From assembly GCA_003453735.1 (NCBI GenBank), contig DMNE01000098.1:1-6914 (forward strand): a DNA stretch of 6,914 bases, in the 5' to 3' direction. This stretch comes from Nitrospiraceae bacterium. Its GTDB lineage: Bacteria > Nitrospirota > Thermodesulfovibrionia > Thermodesulfovibrionales > UBA9159. This document shows positions 1-6,748 of the stretch, piece by piece; position 1 is the first letter of the stretch; every line of letters starts with the position of its first letter. A model generated the notes under the pieces. It did no database searches. It was given only the letters and a program-made list of their open reading frames with translations, and had not been told where the DNA came from. Both the position numbers and the translations under genes were made by a program.

Positions 1-888
1 TTTTGCAAGCTCCATTGCTCCGACCGACTGAACTATGGTGAGCACTGCGGGAAGGGCTACAGGTACTGCGCCCATAAGGAAGATTACCGCCAGGGTGAGC
101 ACAGTAACGACATGTTCTTCTAACTTCACAATTACGCCGTATACTAAAACTAAGAGCAATGCGACTATAGCCAGATACATCATATATCTGACTATAGCCA
201 TCATTACTTCCGCCTGGTGGGACTTCGGCTTTGCTGTTTTTACCAATTCCGCCGTTTTGCCGAAATATGTGTTTGCTCCCGTATTGACTACGACGCACTT
301 GGCTTCTCCACGCCTCACTACAGAACTCGAGTAGATTATGTCCGAATGGCGCGTCTGTATAGGGAGGGATTCTCCAGTGAGGGCTGATTGATCAATGGAA
401 AGCTCACCGCTTATAATTTTTGCGTCAGCCGGCACGACATCCCCAAGCCGAACGGCCATGATATCTCCGGGCACGATCATTCCAGCTTCTTTTATAAACC
501 ACTTCCCGCTACGGAATACTTTCGCTTTGATCGCCAGTTTCTTCTTGAGCAGTTCGACCGCTTTTTGCGAACCGCGTGAATGCATGTGGCCAATGACGGC
601 ATTTACCGTAAGCAAAACAAAGATTATTATCCCTTCAAGATAATGTCGCAATAGGAATGAAAGCCCCATTGCAAGCTCCAGCAGCCATGGCATGGGTCCC
701 CAGTAACGCAGCAAAAATTCGAGAAAGGGATTCTTCTTTTTCTCTGCTATTTCGTTATATCCGAATATCCCAAGGCGTTTCTCGGCATCGGACTCTGAAA
801 GCCCTTTTTTGGAAGTCTCCAGAATCTTCAAAGACTCTTCAATTGAGATCTTCTTGTATTCAGATGTGTTTCTAACTCTTAGACTCAA
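1..888 (-). CDS. Plasma-membrane-type proton-translocating P-type ATPase (P3A), N-terminal part, cut by window edge
   Basis: This is the first 296 residues of a P3A (Pma1-like) H+-ATPase, an inner-membrane pump that uses ATP to export protons. An N-terminal cation-ATPase domain (residues 14-60, with GYNEI at 43-47) leads into M1/M2 (about 64-100). The actuator domain follows, with VPGD (139-142), GDVVPAD (149-155) and the phosphatase loop SALTGES (168-174). M3 is at about 232-254. M4 is at about 262-282 and carries PVALP, the ion-site motif that matches PVGLP/PIAMP in fungal and plant pumps. The DKTGT phosphorylation site would lie just beyond the edge. The start is TTG at 888: an in-frame TAA lies four codons upstream, a TAAGGT ribosome site sits 7 bases before it, and the first internal ATG falls after the N-terminal domain. 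After M2 the acidic pair common in this family is replaced by His/Ser/Arg (GHMHSRGSQ, 100-108). Family assignment is firm; the ion is inferred from the subfamily. Confidence 0.93.
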   Translation of the reverse strand, partial: MSLRVRNTSEYKKISIEESLKILETSKKGLSESDAEKRLGIFGYNEIAEKKKNPFLEFLLRYWGPMPWLLELAMGLSFLLRHYLEGIIIFVLLTVNAVIGHMHSRGSQKAVELLKKKLAIKAKVFRSGKWFIKEAGMIVPGDIMAVRLGDVVPADAKIISGELSIDQSALTGESLPIQTRHSDIIYSSSVVRRGEAKCVVVNTGANTYFGKTAELVKTAKPKSHQAEVMMAIVRYMMYLAIVALLLVLVYGVIVKLEEHVVTVLTLAVIFLMGAVPVALPAVLTIVQSVGAMELAK

Positions 889-1001
889 GGGAATACCTTA
901 TGTCCTTCCCGACGAGTTTTAAAGAATGCCGCATGTTGTTTATCGCCGATATGTTGTTGTTTCTTCTCTTTTTCGATAATATTGGCACCGAAAACTCATA
1001 G

Positions 1002-1293
1002 TTACTTTAAAGATCGGTAGACATCGGATATTTCTTGACTGGTTATCGAGCTGCAGCCGATATTCCGTTTTCGCGGGCTGCATCACACTGGTCTTTCATT
1101 AAGGCGATAAGAGGATTGATTACTACTGCGGCACCCGCCATAATGTTCGCCGGAAGCTGGTAGCACAGCGATTTCCCTCCGCCTGTCGGCATTACCGCAA
1201 AGACGTCCCGACTGGCCAATATGCTTTTAACGATGCTTTCCTGATTCGGCGAAACGACTGAAACCCAAAAACCGTCCGTAATGTGTCAAGCAT
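1002..1293 (-). pseudogene. recQ: recQ-like ATP-dependent DNA helicase, decayed N-terminal remnant
   Basis: This is a degraded piece of a RecQ-family DNA helicase. From the ATG at 1293 it reads MLDTLRTVFGFQSFR, the usual RecQ beginning with the Q-motif region. One base is then missing near 1249-1252. After shifting frame it continues PNQESIVKSILASRD, the Walker A segment PTGGGKSLCYQLP and motif Ia PLIALMKDQ, to ENGISAA. A second small deletion near 1051-1056, probably about 10 bases by comparison with RecQ, breaks the frame again and exposes a TAA at 1043-1045. The other frame resumes with SSITSQEISDVYRSLK and ends at TAA 1002-1004. The DEAH box, helicase C-terminal, RQC and HRDC domains are all absent, so only about 100 of roughly 600-700 residues are traceable. 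The product cannot be functional. It lies between the TPR gene and the ATPase, all on the same strand. Identification is by recall of RecQ motifs, not by alignment. Confidence 0.85.
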
Positions 1294-1335
1294 CACCCTC
1301 TCGATGGCTAGGTTTTTTATCCAACATCGTAAGAT

Positions 1336-1363
1336 AGTTTAGCACAGTAATTGGAGATTGCAA
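1336..1363 (-). promoter_or_regulatory. Candidate sigma-70 promoter upstream of the recQ remnant
   Basis: On the minus strand, TTGCAA (1358-1363) is followed after 16 bases by TAAACT (1336-1341). The -10 box is preceded by TGC, which makes an extended -10. It lies about 43 bases before the ATG of the recQ remnant, a sensible distance. If active, it would now transcribe a dead gene and possibly read through into the ATPase. It is predicted by eye only. Confidence 0.4.
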
Positions 1364-1468
1364 AAAACCCGATGAGACAAAATGATACTTATACCAGGTC
1401 TTCTTGCAATATCAAAAATAGGGAAGTGGAACGGAGCCAGTCCGGACGAATAGAAAAAAACATCAGAA

Positions 1469-3511
1469 TTATTTGTGACTATCGACGCCCATCGTTTTCA
1501 TTCTTTCATAACAGATTTCAAGGTTATGACGCGCATTGGCAAAATCAGGTTTGAGCTTTGAGGCAGCAATGAATTCACTGACTGCCTCTTTAATGCGGTT
1601 CTGATTGAAATAAGCCGCCCCGAGATTGTTATGTGCGTCAGCATAGTCAGGGTTGAGACTCAATGCGGTTTTGCATTCGATGATGGCTTCATCAATGCGG
1701 TTCTGAGATGCATAGGCTGTTCCAAGATTGTAATGGGTTACGGCATCATCGGGTTTGATGCTCAATGCGGTTTTGAATTCGATAATGGCTTTATCAACGC
1801 GGTTCTGATTAAAGTAAGCATTTCCAAGGCTGTTACGGGCGTCGGCGTAATCAGACTTGAGGCTTAATGCAGTTTTGAATTCCCTAATAGCGTCGTCAAG
1901 GAGCCCTTTAAGAATGAAAACCTTACCTAAGTTGTAATGAATGGTTGCCGATGACTTTACTCTTAAGGCGAGCTGGAAGTGCTCGATTGCCTCATCTATC
2001 TGTCCTTTAAGGGCATAAGCTTTACCTAACTCATTTTGGGTCGCAGCATAATCTGGATTTAGGGGATCTAGTTGCAAGGCGAACTGGAAATGCTCGATTG
2101 CCTCATCTATTCGTCTCTTGTCCAATAAAGCGCTGCCGAGAAATCCATGAGGGGTAGAAGCGTCAGGAGACTTCATTACTGTATCTGCAAAGAGGGTATA
2201 ATTATCCTTCCAAACTGTATTCCTGTTTAGTGTTCCTATTAAATATAGTCCTGCCAATATAAGAGGAGCTGCAGTCAGGCTAATGACTACTTTTTTGGGA
2301 GATGCCTCTGTCCACTTGAAAAATAAAGCCAGCAATATTACAAATCCAACGGAAGGAAGATAGAGATACCTCTCGGTAAAAGTGTTCTCGCCAACAGCGG
2401 GAATATAAAGCACAGGAAGAAGAGGGATAATTATAAACAGAAGGCTTAAGAAAACCACCTTGTTCTTTTTAAAGGCAACAAAGGCAAAACCGATAAAGAC
2501 CACTGCAGTGGCTAAAGATACAATCCCCTTAATCTCAAAAAAAGAATTGATCGGATGGAGGACATAAAATGCATTGAGCTTTAATGGAACAAGCAGTTTT
2601 TCGAGATACTGAGTGAAAAGAGGGAAGGCATTGATGAAATACTGATAGGGCATTAAGTGTATATGTGGCGGCTGAGGTGCGAAACCACTCAGGGCACGGT
2701 ATCGCAACACTAAGTATATCCCTGCCACAAAGAGATAAGGAATATATCGCTTCACATAGTCCAACTGTTGGCTTTCTGTTCTTTTGAAAACGAAGTCATA
2801 TGCTACAATGATAATAGGCAAGGTCAGCGCCGGTTCCTTACAAAGTGTTGCAAGAAAAAAAGATATTACAGAGAAGGGATAACTGCCTTTAAACCCTAAC
2901 TCCGATCTGATATAGAAGTAAAAAGAGAGGAGGTAGAAGAACGTATAGGAAAGATCCGGTAATGCTGCAACCCACGCTACTGCCTCTGTATGGATGGGAT
3001 GCGTAGCTAATAAAACAGCGGCGACAAAGGGTGCTGTCAACAACGCTCTGATGAAACTCTTCTCGCCAAATGGGGAAGAACTTGACGAAGCACTGATCAG
3101 TCTTGCTGCAATGATGAAAACAAGGACGGATACACCCGCATGGCATAATATGTTCACCAGATGGAAGCCCCAGGGCTTTAGTCCGAAGACATGGTAATTA
3201 AACAGGTAGATCAGATGCATCAGCGGCCTATAATAGTTTGAAATTTCAGGTTCTTTCTGAAAACTCCATACGCTTTTGGAAAATATTTCTGATATGTGCC
3301 TAACATCTTTGATCCAAGGGTTATTTAATACCTGCAAGTTATCGTCATAGACGAAACCGTTGGAAAGGGCATTAGAATAAACGGCGAAGGAGACAAGCAG
3401 GATAACGATTATCGAAAACAGTGTAGTCCGCTTTGGCGCTATGCCAGGTAGACTATTCTTTAGATCTTCGCTCTCGAAGTTAGAGGTTTTACTGGGTAGT
3501 TTTTCCATCAT
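1469..3511 (-). CDS. TMTC/DUF1736-like polytopic membrane protein (GT-C fold) with C-terminal TPR repeats
   Basis: This 680-residue inner-membrane protein resembles TMTC-type O-mannosyltransferases and their many uncharacterised bacterial relatives. A short cytoplasmic N-terminus precedes the first membrane helix (about 31-49). The first periplasmic loop then carries FVYDDN (53-58); its Asp pair is the place where GT-C enzymes hold the catalytic and metal-binding acid. Further family marks are YYRPL (93-97), HPIHTEAVAW (171-180) and ERYLYLPSVGF (380-390). Around ten hydrophobic segments lie between 31 and 428. The rest, about 453-664, is six or so TPR units that would mediate protein binding. 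The start ATG at 3511 has only a weak GAGA-type site upstream; the second ATG, one codon on, is equally possible. It is divergent from the PilZ gene. Lipid-linked sugar transfer to a protein is inferred from the fold; donor and target are unknown. The gene appears intact. Confidence 0.85.
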   Translation of the reverse strand: MMEKLPSKTSNFESEDLKNSLPGIAPKRTTLFSIIVILLVSFAVYSNALSNGFVYDDNLQVLNNPWIKDVRHISEIFSKSVWSFQKEPEISNYYRPLMHLIYLFNYHVFGLKPWGFHLVNILCHAGVSVLVFIIAARLISASSSSSPFGEKSFIRALLTAPFVAAVLLATHPIHTEAVAWVAALPDLSYTFFYLLSFYFYIRSELGFKGSYPFSVISFFLATLCKEPALTLPIIIVAYDFVFKRTESQQLDYVKRYIPYLFVAGIYLVLRYRALSGFAPQPPHIHLMPYQYFINAFPLFTQYLEKLLVPLKLNAFYVLHPINSFFEIKGIVSLATAVVFIGFAFVAFKKNKVVFLSLLFIIIPLLPVLYIPAVGENTFTERYLYLPSVGFVILLALFFKWTEASPKKVVISLTAAPLILAGLYLIGTLNRNTVWKDNYTLFADTVMKSPDASTPHGFLGSALLDKRRIDEAIEHFQFALQLDPLNPDYAATQNELGKAYALKGQIDEAIEHFQLALRVKSSATIHYNLGKVFILKGLLDDAIREFKTALSLKSDYADARNSLGNAYFNQNRVDKAIIEFKTALSIKPDDAVTHYNLGTAYASQNRIDEAIIECKTALSLNPDYADAHNNLGAAYFNQNRIKEAVSEFIAASKLKPDFANARHNLEICYERMKTMGVDSHK
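1520..2155 (-). repeat. Tandem TPR-coding repeats, 102-base period
   Basis: This stretch encodes TPR units with conserved alanines at residues 471, 508, 541, 575, 609 and 643. Spacings are 37, 33, 34, 34 and 34 codons. The similarity is visible in the DNA: the motif around AATGCGGTTTTG recurs at 1662, 1764 and 1866, exactly 102 bases apart. A second near-identical stretch of about 35 bases (GCTCGATTGCCTCATCTAT at its core) occurs in the first two units, 111 bases apart. Similarity at the base level points to fairly recent duplication of units inside the gene, so unit number may vary between strains. Confidence 0.85.
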
Positions 3512-4257
3512 CGGGGCTGTCTCATTTATAAATATAACACTTCATGCCCATTTTATGGTGTATGTTCAAAGCCCGGAAAGAACCGATTATGTCCGCGTAA
3601 CTCTTTCATTTAACTATGTTTGTGCTATGTCTACCGTACTGTATGATCGGCTCTCTGTGGTGATCCCTGGAGCTTACTTTTTCTTCTCTCAAATGGATGT
3701 GCCTTATGCGAGTGGTTGTCCTGTCTTATTGACATAAAGCCGTGGGATTAGATATTCGTCGTGATCCTTGTGGTAAAGCTTCTGCGTAGATGGTTTTCGT
3801 CAGTCGCCCCATCAAGTCATGGCCTGGCCTTCGTCATCAGTTATCCTCAATTCGACGATCAATATAGTAGGCAGTGGGTCCAGTGATTGTGAAGATTGGC
3901 ATTTTATGTGCTCTGGGATCTATTGGCGTGTTAACGGACGGGACGCGAAGAATCGCGGTCTTCATTAACCCAACCCAACTGGTCCCAGAAGTACTTGTAA
4001 ATACTGTAAATTTCCCTCTCCCATCCTTTTGGCAAATGCTTTCTTGATATTTCCTTGATGGGGACCTCGACAATTGTAGATTTGCTCGAACAAACCGCTA
4101 GAACCACAGAATCCTCACCCCTACCTGGGTAGGATTGACCTTCTTGGTGGAGAGGCGCACACTCTGATCAAGAGGGAAAGATGAATATTTAGGAAACCGG
4201 AAATCATGATGGCAGACATCGATAGAATAGTAATATCGTTTTTCGGGCGAACTGCTG
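3512..4257. other. Divergent intergenic region with short coding-like fragments
   Basis: About 750 bases separate the divergent TPR and PilZ genes. No full-length recognisable gene, RNA gene, mobile element or terminator is seen. On the minus strand several short frames have protein-like composition but are broken by stops. They are 3931-4107 (listed separately), 3837-3906 (MPIFTITGPTAYYIDRRIEDN) and 3704-3799, which contains YHKDHDEYLIPRLYVNKTGQ but has no start codon. Their collinear order on one strand suggests a decayed gene, though chance is not excluded. An A/T-rich stretch at about 3521-3535 lies just before the TPR gene and may hold its -10 box, but no matching -35 box was found at a normal spacing. 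Confidence 0.5.
3931..4107 (-). CDS. Possible small protein of 58 residues, or fragment of a decayed gene
   Basis: I do not recognise a family. The frame opens at GTG 4107, five bases after a good ribosome site (GGTGAGG), and closes at TAA 3931-3933. The predicted peptide contains EVPIKEISRKHLPKGWERE (14-32) and IYKYFWDQLGWVNEDRD (36-52). It is rich in Trp, Tyr and charged residues, and its codon choice looks like real coding sequence. The first residues (VVLAVCSS) could be a short hydrophobic or lipoprotein-like start, but they are too short for a proper signal peptide. The same frame stays open upstream to a stop near 4167 without any ATG. It may be an independent small gene or a piece of the decayed material in this gap; no neighbour suggests a role. 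Confidence 0.28.
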   Translation of the reverse strand: MVLAVCSSKSTIVEVPIKEISRKHLPKGWEREIYSIYKYFWDQLGWVNEDRDSSRPVR

Positions 4258-4269
4258 GTGAAGATGGTG

Positions 4270-4662
4270 ATGGGTAAAACCAGCACAATCGAAGATCAAC
4301 GAAAAGGAATCAGAAAACCGATCATTGGGGAAATTTTGTGGTCTTACGCCTCCGACCAAGATGAAGATAGTTCTAAAGGAGTAATGATAGATGAAAGCGC
4401 ATCTGGAATGGGCATTTTAACAATTAACCCTGTTGAGGTGGGTTCTATACTAAGAATATGTTGCAAAAACCGGAATGTGAGATACGACAGTATGAGGAGG
4501 TGTAAAGAAGAGGATAACTATATATATAGATCTGGCCCTTTGTTTCCTGAACAATGGGGTTATCTCTTATACAAATTTCCCAGCCCCTCAAGTACACCGT
4601 TCTTCTACAATCCTCAGACTAAAATACTTTCACAGAAACTTGACCGCGAGAAAAGAAAATAG
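4270..4662 (+). CDS. PilZ domain protein (probable cyclic-di-GMP receptor)
   Basis: This is a small, single-domain cytoplasmic protein of 130 residues. Both halves of the c-di-GMP-binding signature are present: RxxxR at R11-R15 (RKGIR) and D/NxSxxG at D41-G46 (DESASG). A strand-like segment MGILTINPVEVGSILRI follows, as in the PilZ beta barrel. The later part (about 67-90, CKEEDNYIYRSGPLF) corresponds to the last strands, and about 40 further residues form a Pro/Tyr-rich then Lys/Arg-rich tail of unknown role. PilZ proteins bind c-di-GMP and pass the signal to motility, exopolysaccharide or secretion partners; the partner here is unknown. The start is uncertain: GTG 4258, ATG 4264 and ATG 4270 are all in frame, and I prefer 4270 because GGTGA lies 8 bases upstream. 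It is convergent with the DUF2950 gene, 40 bases apart, with no clear terminator between them. Confidence 0.8.
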   Translation: MGKTSTIEDQRKGIRKPIIGEILWSYASDQDEDSSKGVMIDESASGMGILTINPVEVGSILRICCKNRNVRYDSMRRCKEEDNYIYRSGPLFPEQWGYLLYKFPSPSSTPFFYNPQTKILSQKLDREKRK

Positions 4663-4702
4663 TGCCAAAGGAAAATGTAATATTGAACCCCCTAGCTAGC
4701 GC

Positions 4703-5662
4703 TTATTTCACCTCTTCCCACGCCTCATCAGGGTCATACTTTGTCACTGCCTTTGCAACCTCTTCCGTTCTTGGCCCCAGATCTTTCTCATAGACAATAC
4801 CCTGTTGATTTACCACGAATGTCATGATGCCGGATACGCCGTACTGCGCAGGGTATGCCAGAAGGCCGAAGCCGGCCGTCATCTTGCCGTTGATTATATA
4901 ATCACGTTCTCCGCCAGCAGCTTTGCTGCCCTGGCTTGTTAGTATCTTAAAATAATAACCATGGTATGGCTTAGGCTTTTCACCTGGCTTTCTGGCAGAG
5001 TACCCTTCTTCCGTGGCTCGTGCTACCAACGGTCCAAGAGGACTGCTTTCCTCTCCTGCGGCGGCCTCCCAGTAAAGACCGTCTTTCCTACCCTCATGGC
5101 TCCTAAATTTTTGTGCGTATTGTAAAACCCCGCTGCCATCACGGTCCTTGGCGATATATTCACGCTGCGCATCCACGTAAGCCAGAGAAACTTGAATAGT
5201 GCTTAATTCATTCTTGCCTATTCTCCGGTTTATGATTTCCTGTCTGCCGTCGTCTGTGGAAAATACCCATTCCTGACCTGATTTCACAATTGGGACGGGA
5301 AAAGAACATGCGTCTTTTCCGATAACGGCCAATACAGTATTGTCGTCTAACTTAGAAAATTTTAGAGTCTCTTTGGCGGCTGCAACGAAACGTTTTCGGG
5401 CCTTACTGTCGGCGACCGCATCGCCAGAGGATATAATAGATTTTCCCTCCGGGCCGAAGATAGCCAATAATTCAGCTGTATTATTGGTATTAGTGGCCTC
5501 TATGAGCGCCCTCATAGCATCTTCGGGTGATTTGAACTTCTCCTGTTTTGTGTCCTGAGCAGAAACGGTTAAACTAAAAGCACTTATTATCGCTATTACA
5601 GCTATGAAAGCCGCTAACCAATGTCTGCACGGGTTTTCCTGTTTTTTTCTATGGTTAGGCAT
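4703..5662 (-). CDS. DUF2950 family exported protein
   Basis: This 319-residue protein is typical in length and layout for DUF2950. A basic N-terminus and a hydrophobic helix (about 16-33) ending in VSAQD form a signal peptide with likely cleavage after Ala35, so the mature protein should be periplasmic. The family start FKSPEDAMRALIEA (43-56) is followed by a region on failing values or counters (AIFGPEGKSIISSGD, 67-81). Later come GRQEIINRRIGKNE (139-152), YVDAQREYIAKDRDGSGVLQYAQK (162-185) and GLYWEA (195-200). The C-terminal part contains YHGYYFKILTSQG (233-245) and the MTAGFGLLAYPAQYG region (261-275). It ends as expected, so the gene is intact. No biochemical function is established for the family. 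It is the second gene of a pair with the aromatic-rich exported protein upstream, 64 bases apart, and has its own very strong ribosome site. Some DUF2950 genes elsewhere neighbour DUF3300 genes, which is the closest parallel I know. Confidence 0.92.
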   Translation of the reverse strand: MPNHRKKQENPCRHWLAAFIAVIAIISAFSLTVSAQDTKQEKFKSPEDAMRALIEATNTNNTAELLAIFGPEGKSIISSGDAVADSKARKRFVAAAKETLKFSKLDDNTVLAVIGKDACSFPVPIVKSGQEWVFSTDDGRQEIINRRIGKNELSTIQVSLAYVDAQREYIAKDRDGSGVLQYAQKFRSHEGRKDGLYWEAAAGEESSPLGPLVARATEEGYSARKPGEKPKPYHGYYFKILTSQGSKAAGGERDYIINGKMTAGFGLLAYPAQYGVSGIMTFVVNQQGIVYEKDLGPRTEEVAKAVTKYDPDEAWEEVK

Positions 5663-5664
5663 TA

Positions 5665-5673
5665 TTCCTCCCT
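5665..5673 (-). promoter_or_regulatory. Strong Shine-Dalgarno site of the DUF2950 gene
   Basis: The minus strand reads AGGGAGGAATA directly before ATG 5662, with GGAGG at good spacing. It fixes the start of the DUF2950 gene and predicts much stronger translation than for the upstream gene of the pair. Confidence 0.8.
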
Positions 5674-5692
5674 CGACATATTGTTGATATTA

Positions 5693-5708
5693 TGATGAGC
5701 ACTCATCA
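5693..5708 (-). promoter_or_regulatory. Intercistronic dyad (7-base arms)
   Basis: TGATGAG and CTCATCA are perfect inverted arms separated by two bases, in the 64-base gap between the two exported-protein genes. In RNA it would fold as a 6-pair hairpin with a GTGC loop. It has no U-tract after it, so it is not an intrinsic terminator. It could be a protein-binding operator or an mRNA-stabilising hairpin. No matching promoter boxes were identified beside it. Confidence 0.4.
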
Positions 5709-5726
5709 GTCGCTGCGGATTTGCCA

Positions 5727-6740
5727 TTATCGACGCCCTCCGCCATGAAAGCCTCCGCCAGAACCGCCGCCACCGTGTGGCGTGCCGGCACCTCCGCCTG
5801 CAGGGAGCTGGCCCGCACTGGAGCGGCTTTGGAATCCACGTTGGCTTGCAGGATACTCAACTTGTCTGTTAACAGAATGATCAAAAACGCTTGTGCGAAC
5901 TTCCTCAGGTTGCGCGGTTAATCCATAACCCCGATAAGCTCGTGCTGGAGCGGGTGCACGAGGACTGGTCCACCCTTTGTATCCACCCCCTGGGGAAGTC
6001 CCGCCGCGAAGCCTTGTTGCGGGGTCAACGCGGGATATCCCGCCTGTCTTTGGATTGCGGAAATGATTGCTTACAAATCCTTCGTACTCGTGGCCATCAT
6101 GATGCCAATGCACCCTGACATTACTAAAGTCTGACAAAACAAAAAAGCCCGGGAACCAGAAATCCGTCCACCAGAATGGATAAGGAACCCATGTATACAG
6201 GTATGCATAGTCCGGAGGCGGAGCATAATATGTGACTGTCGGGGGGCCCTCATCAGAATAGTAATTGTCTATGTCAGGATAACTCGGTGCAGTCATAGCA
6301 CCCGCGACGTTACCCGATGTATCAGGAGTTAAAGGCAGGCTATAGTTGCTTATATCATCCTGAAATATTTGCAGGGCTGCATTTTTTTCAATACTTAATT
6401 TGCCCGAGTCTGCCGCCTCGCCTATAGCCGCCTGTAATTCTCCGACAATGTCCGGTGTAACAGGGTAATCGGCGATCCAGCCATTCCGTGGCGATATGCC
6501 AGCCACACTCAACAAATCTTCAGCTTCAGCCTCGTTTTCTGTTGTCCCCAGCTTAAGATCGCCGGCAAGTTTGACTGCCAGGGTTCCTTCCCGGACGAGA
6601 GGGGGCGATATCGGAGAATTGGGTGTAGCCGACAGCTGGCCTGTCTGCCCATTCGCTGATATAGGCATCATAGCGGAAACCATTAATATAAATAGTAAAA
6701 TTAAGAGGTCTTTCAACTTACACTTCTTTGATCCGACCAT
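5727..6740 (-). CDS. Exported protein with aromatic-rich segment, His cluster and Gly/His-rich C-terminus (unknown function)
   Basis: This 337-residue protein has no family I can name with confidence. Lys-rich start and helix 11-26 (LLILLFILMVSAMM) form a signal peptide ending near SANGQ (28-32). An N-terminal domain (about 50-125) has the conserved-looking segments LAVKLAGDLKLG, GISPRNGWIADYPVTPDIVGE (81-101) and IGEAADSGKL. A low-complexity linker leads to residues 171-206, dense in Tyr, Trp, Phe and Pro (TWVPYPFWWTDFWFPGFF, 183-200). HWHHDGHEYEG (211-221) follows, a possible metal- or heme-binding cluster. The last 100 residues are Gly/Pro/Arg-rich and end in GGGFHGGGRR. This layout recalls DUF3300-type proteins, which also can neighbour DUF2950, but I cannot confirm membership. 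An in-frame TAG lies directly before ATG 6740, so the protein cannot start earlier. The ribosome site (GAAAG) is weak. It is the first gene of the pair with DUF2950. Confidence 0.8.
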   Translation of the reverse strand: MVGSKKCKLKDLLILLFILMVSAMMPISANGQTGQLSATPNSPISPPLVREGTLAVKLAGDLKLGTTENEAEAEDLLSVAGISPRNGWIADYPVTPDIVGELQAAIGEAADSGKLSIEKNAALQIFQDDISNYSLPLTPDTSGNVAGAMTAPSYPDIDNYYSDEGPPTVTYYAPPPDYAYLYTWVPYPFWWTDFWFPGFFVLSDFSNVRVHWHHDGHEYEGFVSNHFRNPKTGGISRVDPATRLRGGTSPGGGYKGWTSPRAPAPARAYRGYGLTAQPEEVRTSVFDHSVNRQVEYPASQRGFQSRSSAGQLPAGGGAGTPHGGGGSGGGFHGGGRR

Positions 6741-6748
6741 CTACTTTC

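Noticed and set aside
885..995. Open minus-strand frame with Lys/Gln/His-rich residues (KKQQHIGDKQH) between the recQ remnant and the ATPase
   Set aside because: It has no start codon or family likeness, could be further decayed recQ-flank sequence, and is too weak to call.
1631..1867. 78-codon plus-strand frame with internal repeats
   Set aside because: The repeats are the antisense image of the TPR-coding 102-base units.
3441..3737. 98-codon plus-strand frame crossing the start of the TPR gene
   Set aside because: It begins inside the TPR gene on the other strand and has no ribosome site or motif.
4098..4286. 62-codon minus-strand frame opposite the start of the PilZ gene
   Set aside because: It overlaps the 5' end of a well-supported gene on the other strand, has no ribosome site or recognisable motif, and ends in a different frame from the better 3931-4107 candidate.
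4663..4702. Possible bidirectional terminator between convergent PilZ and DUF2950 genes (CTAGCTAG palindrome)
   Set aside because: The palindrome is only 8 bases with no loop and no T-tract on either side.
5690..6253. Several overlapping frames on both strands inside the exported-protein gene
   Set aside because: They are shadows of the Gly/Arg-rich, GC-rich 3' half of that gene, which suppresses stops in other frames.
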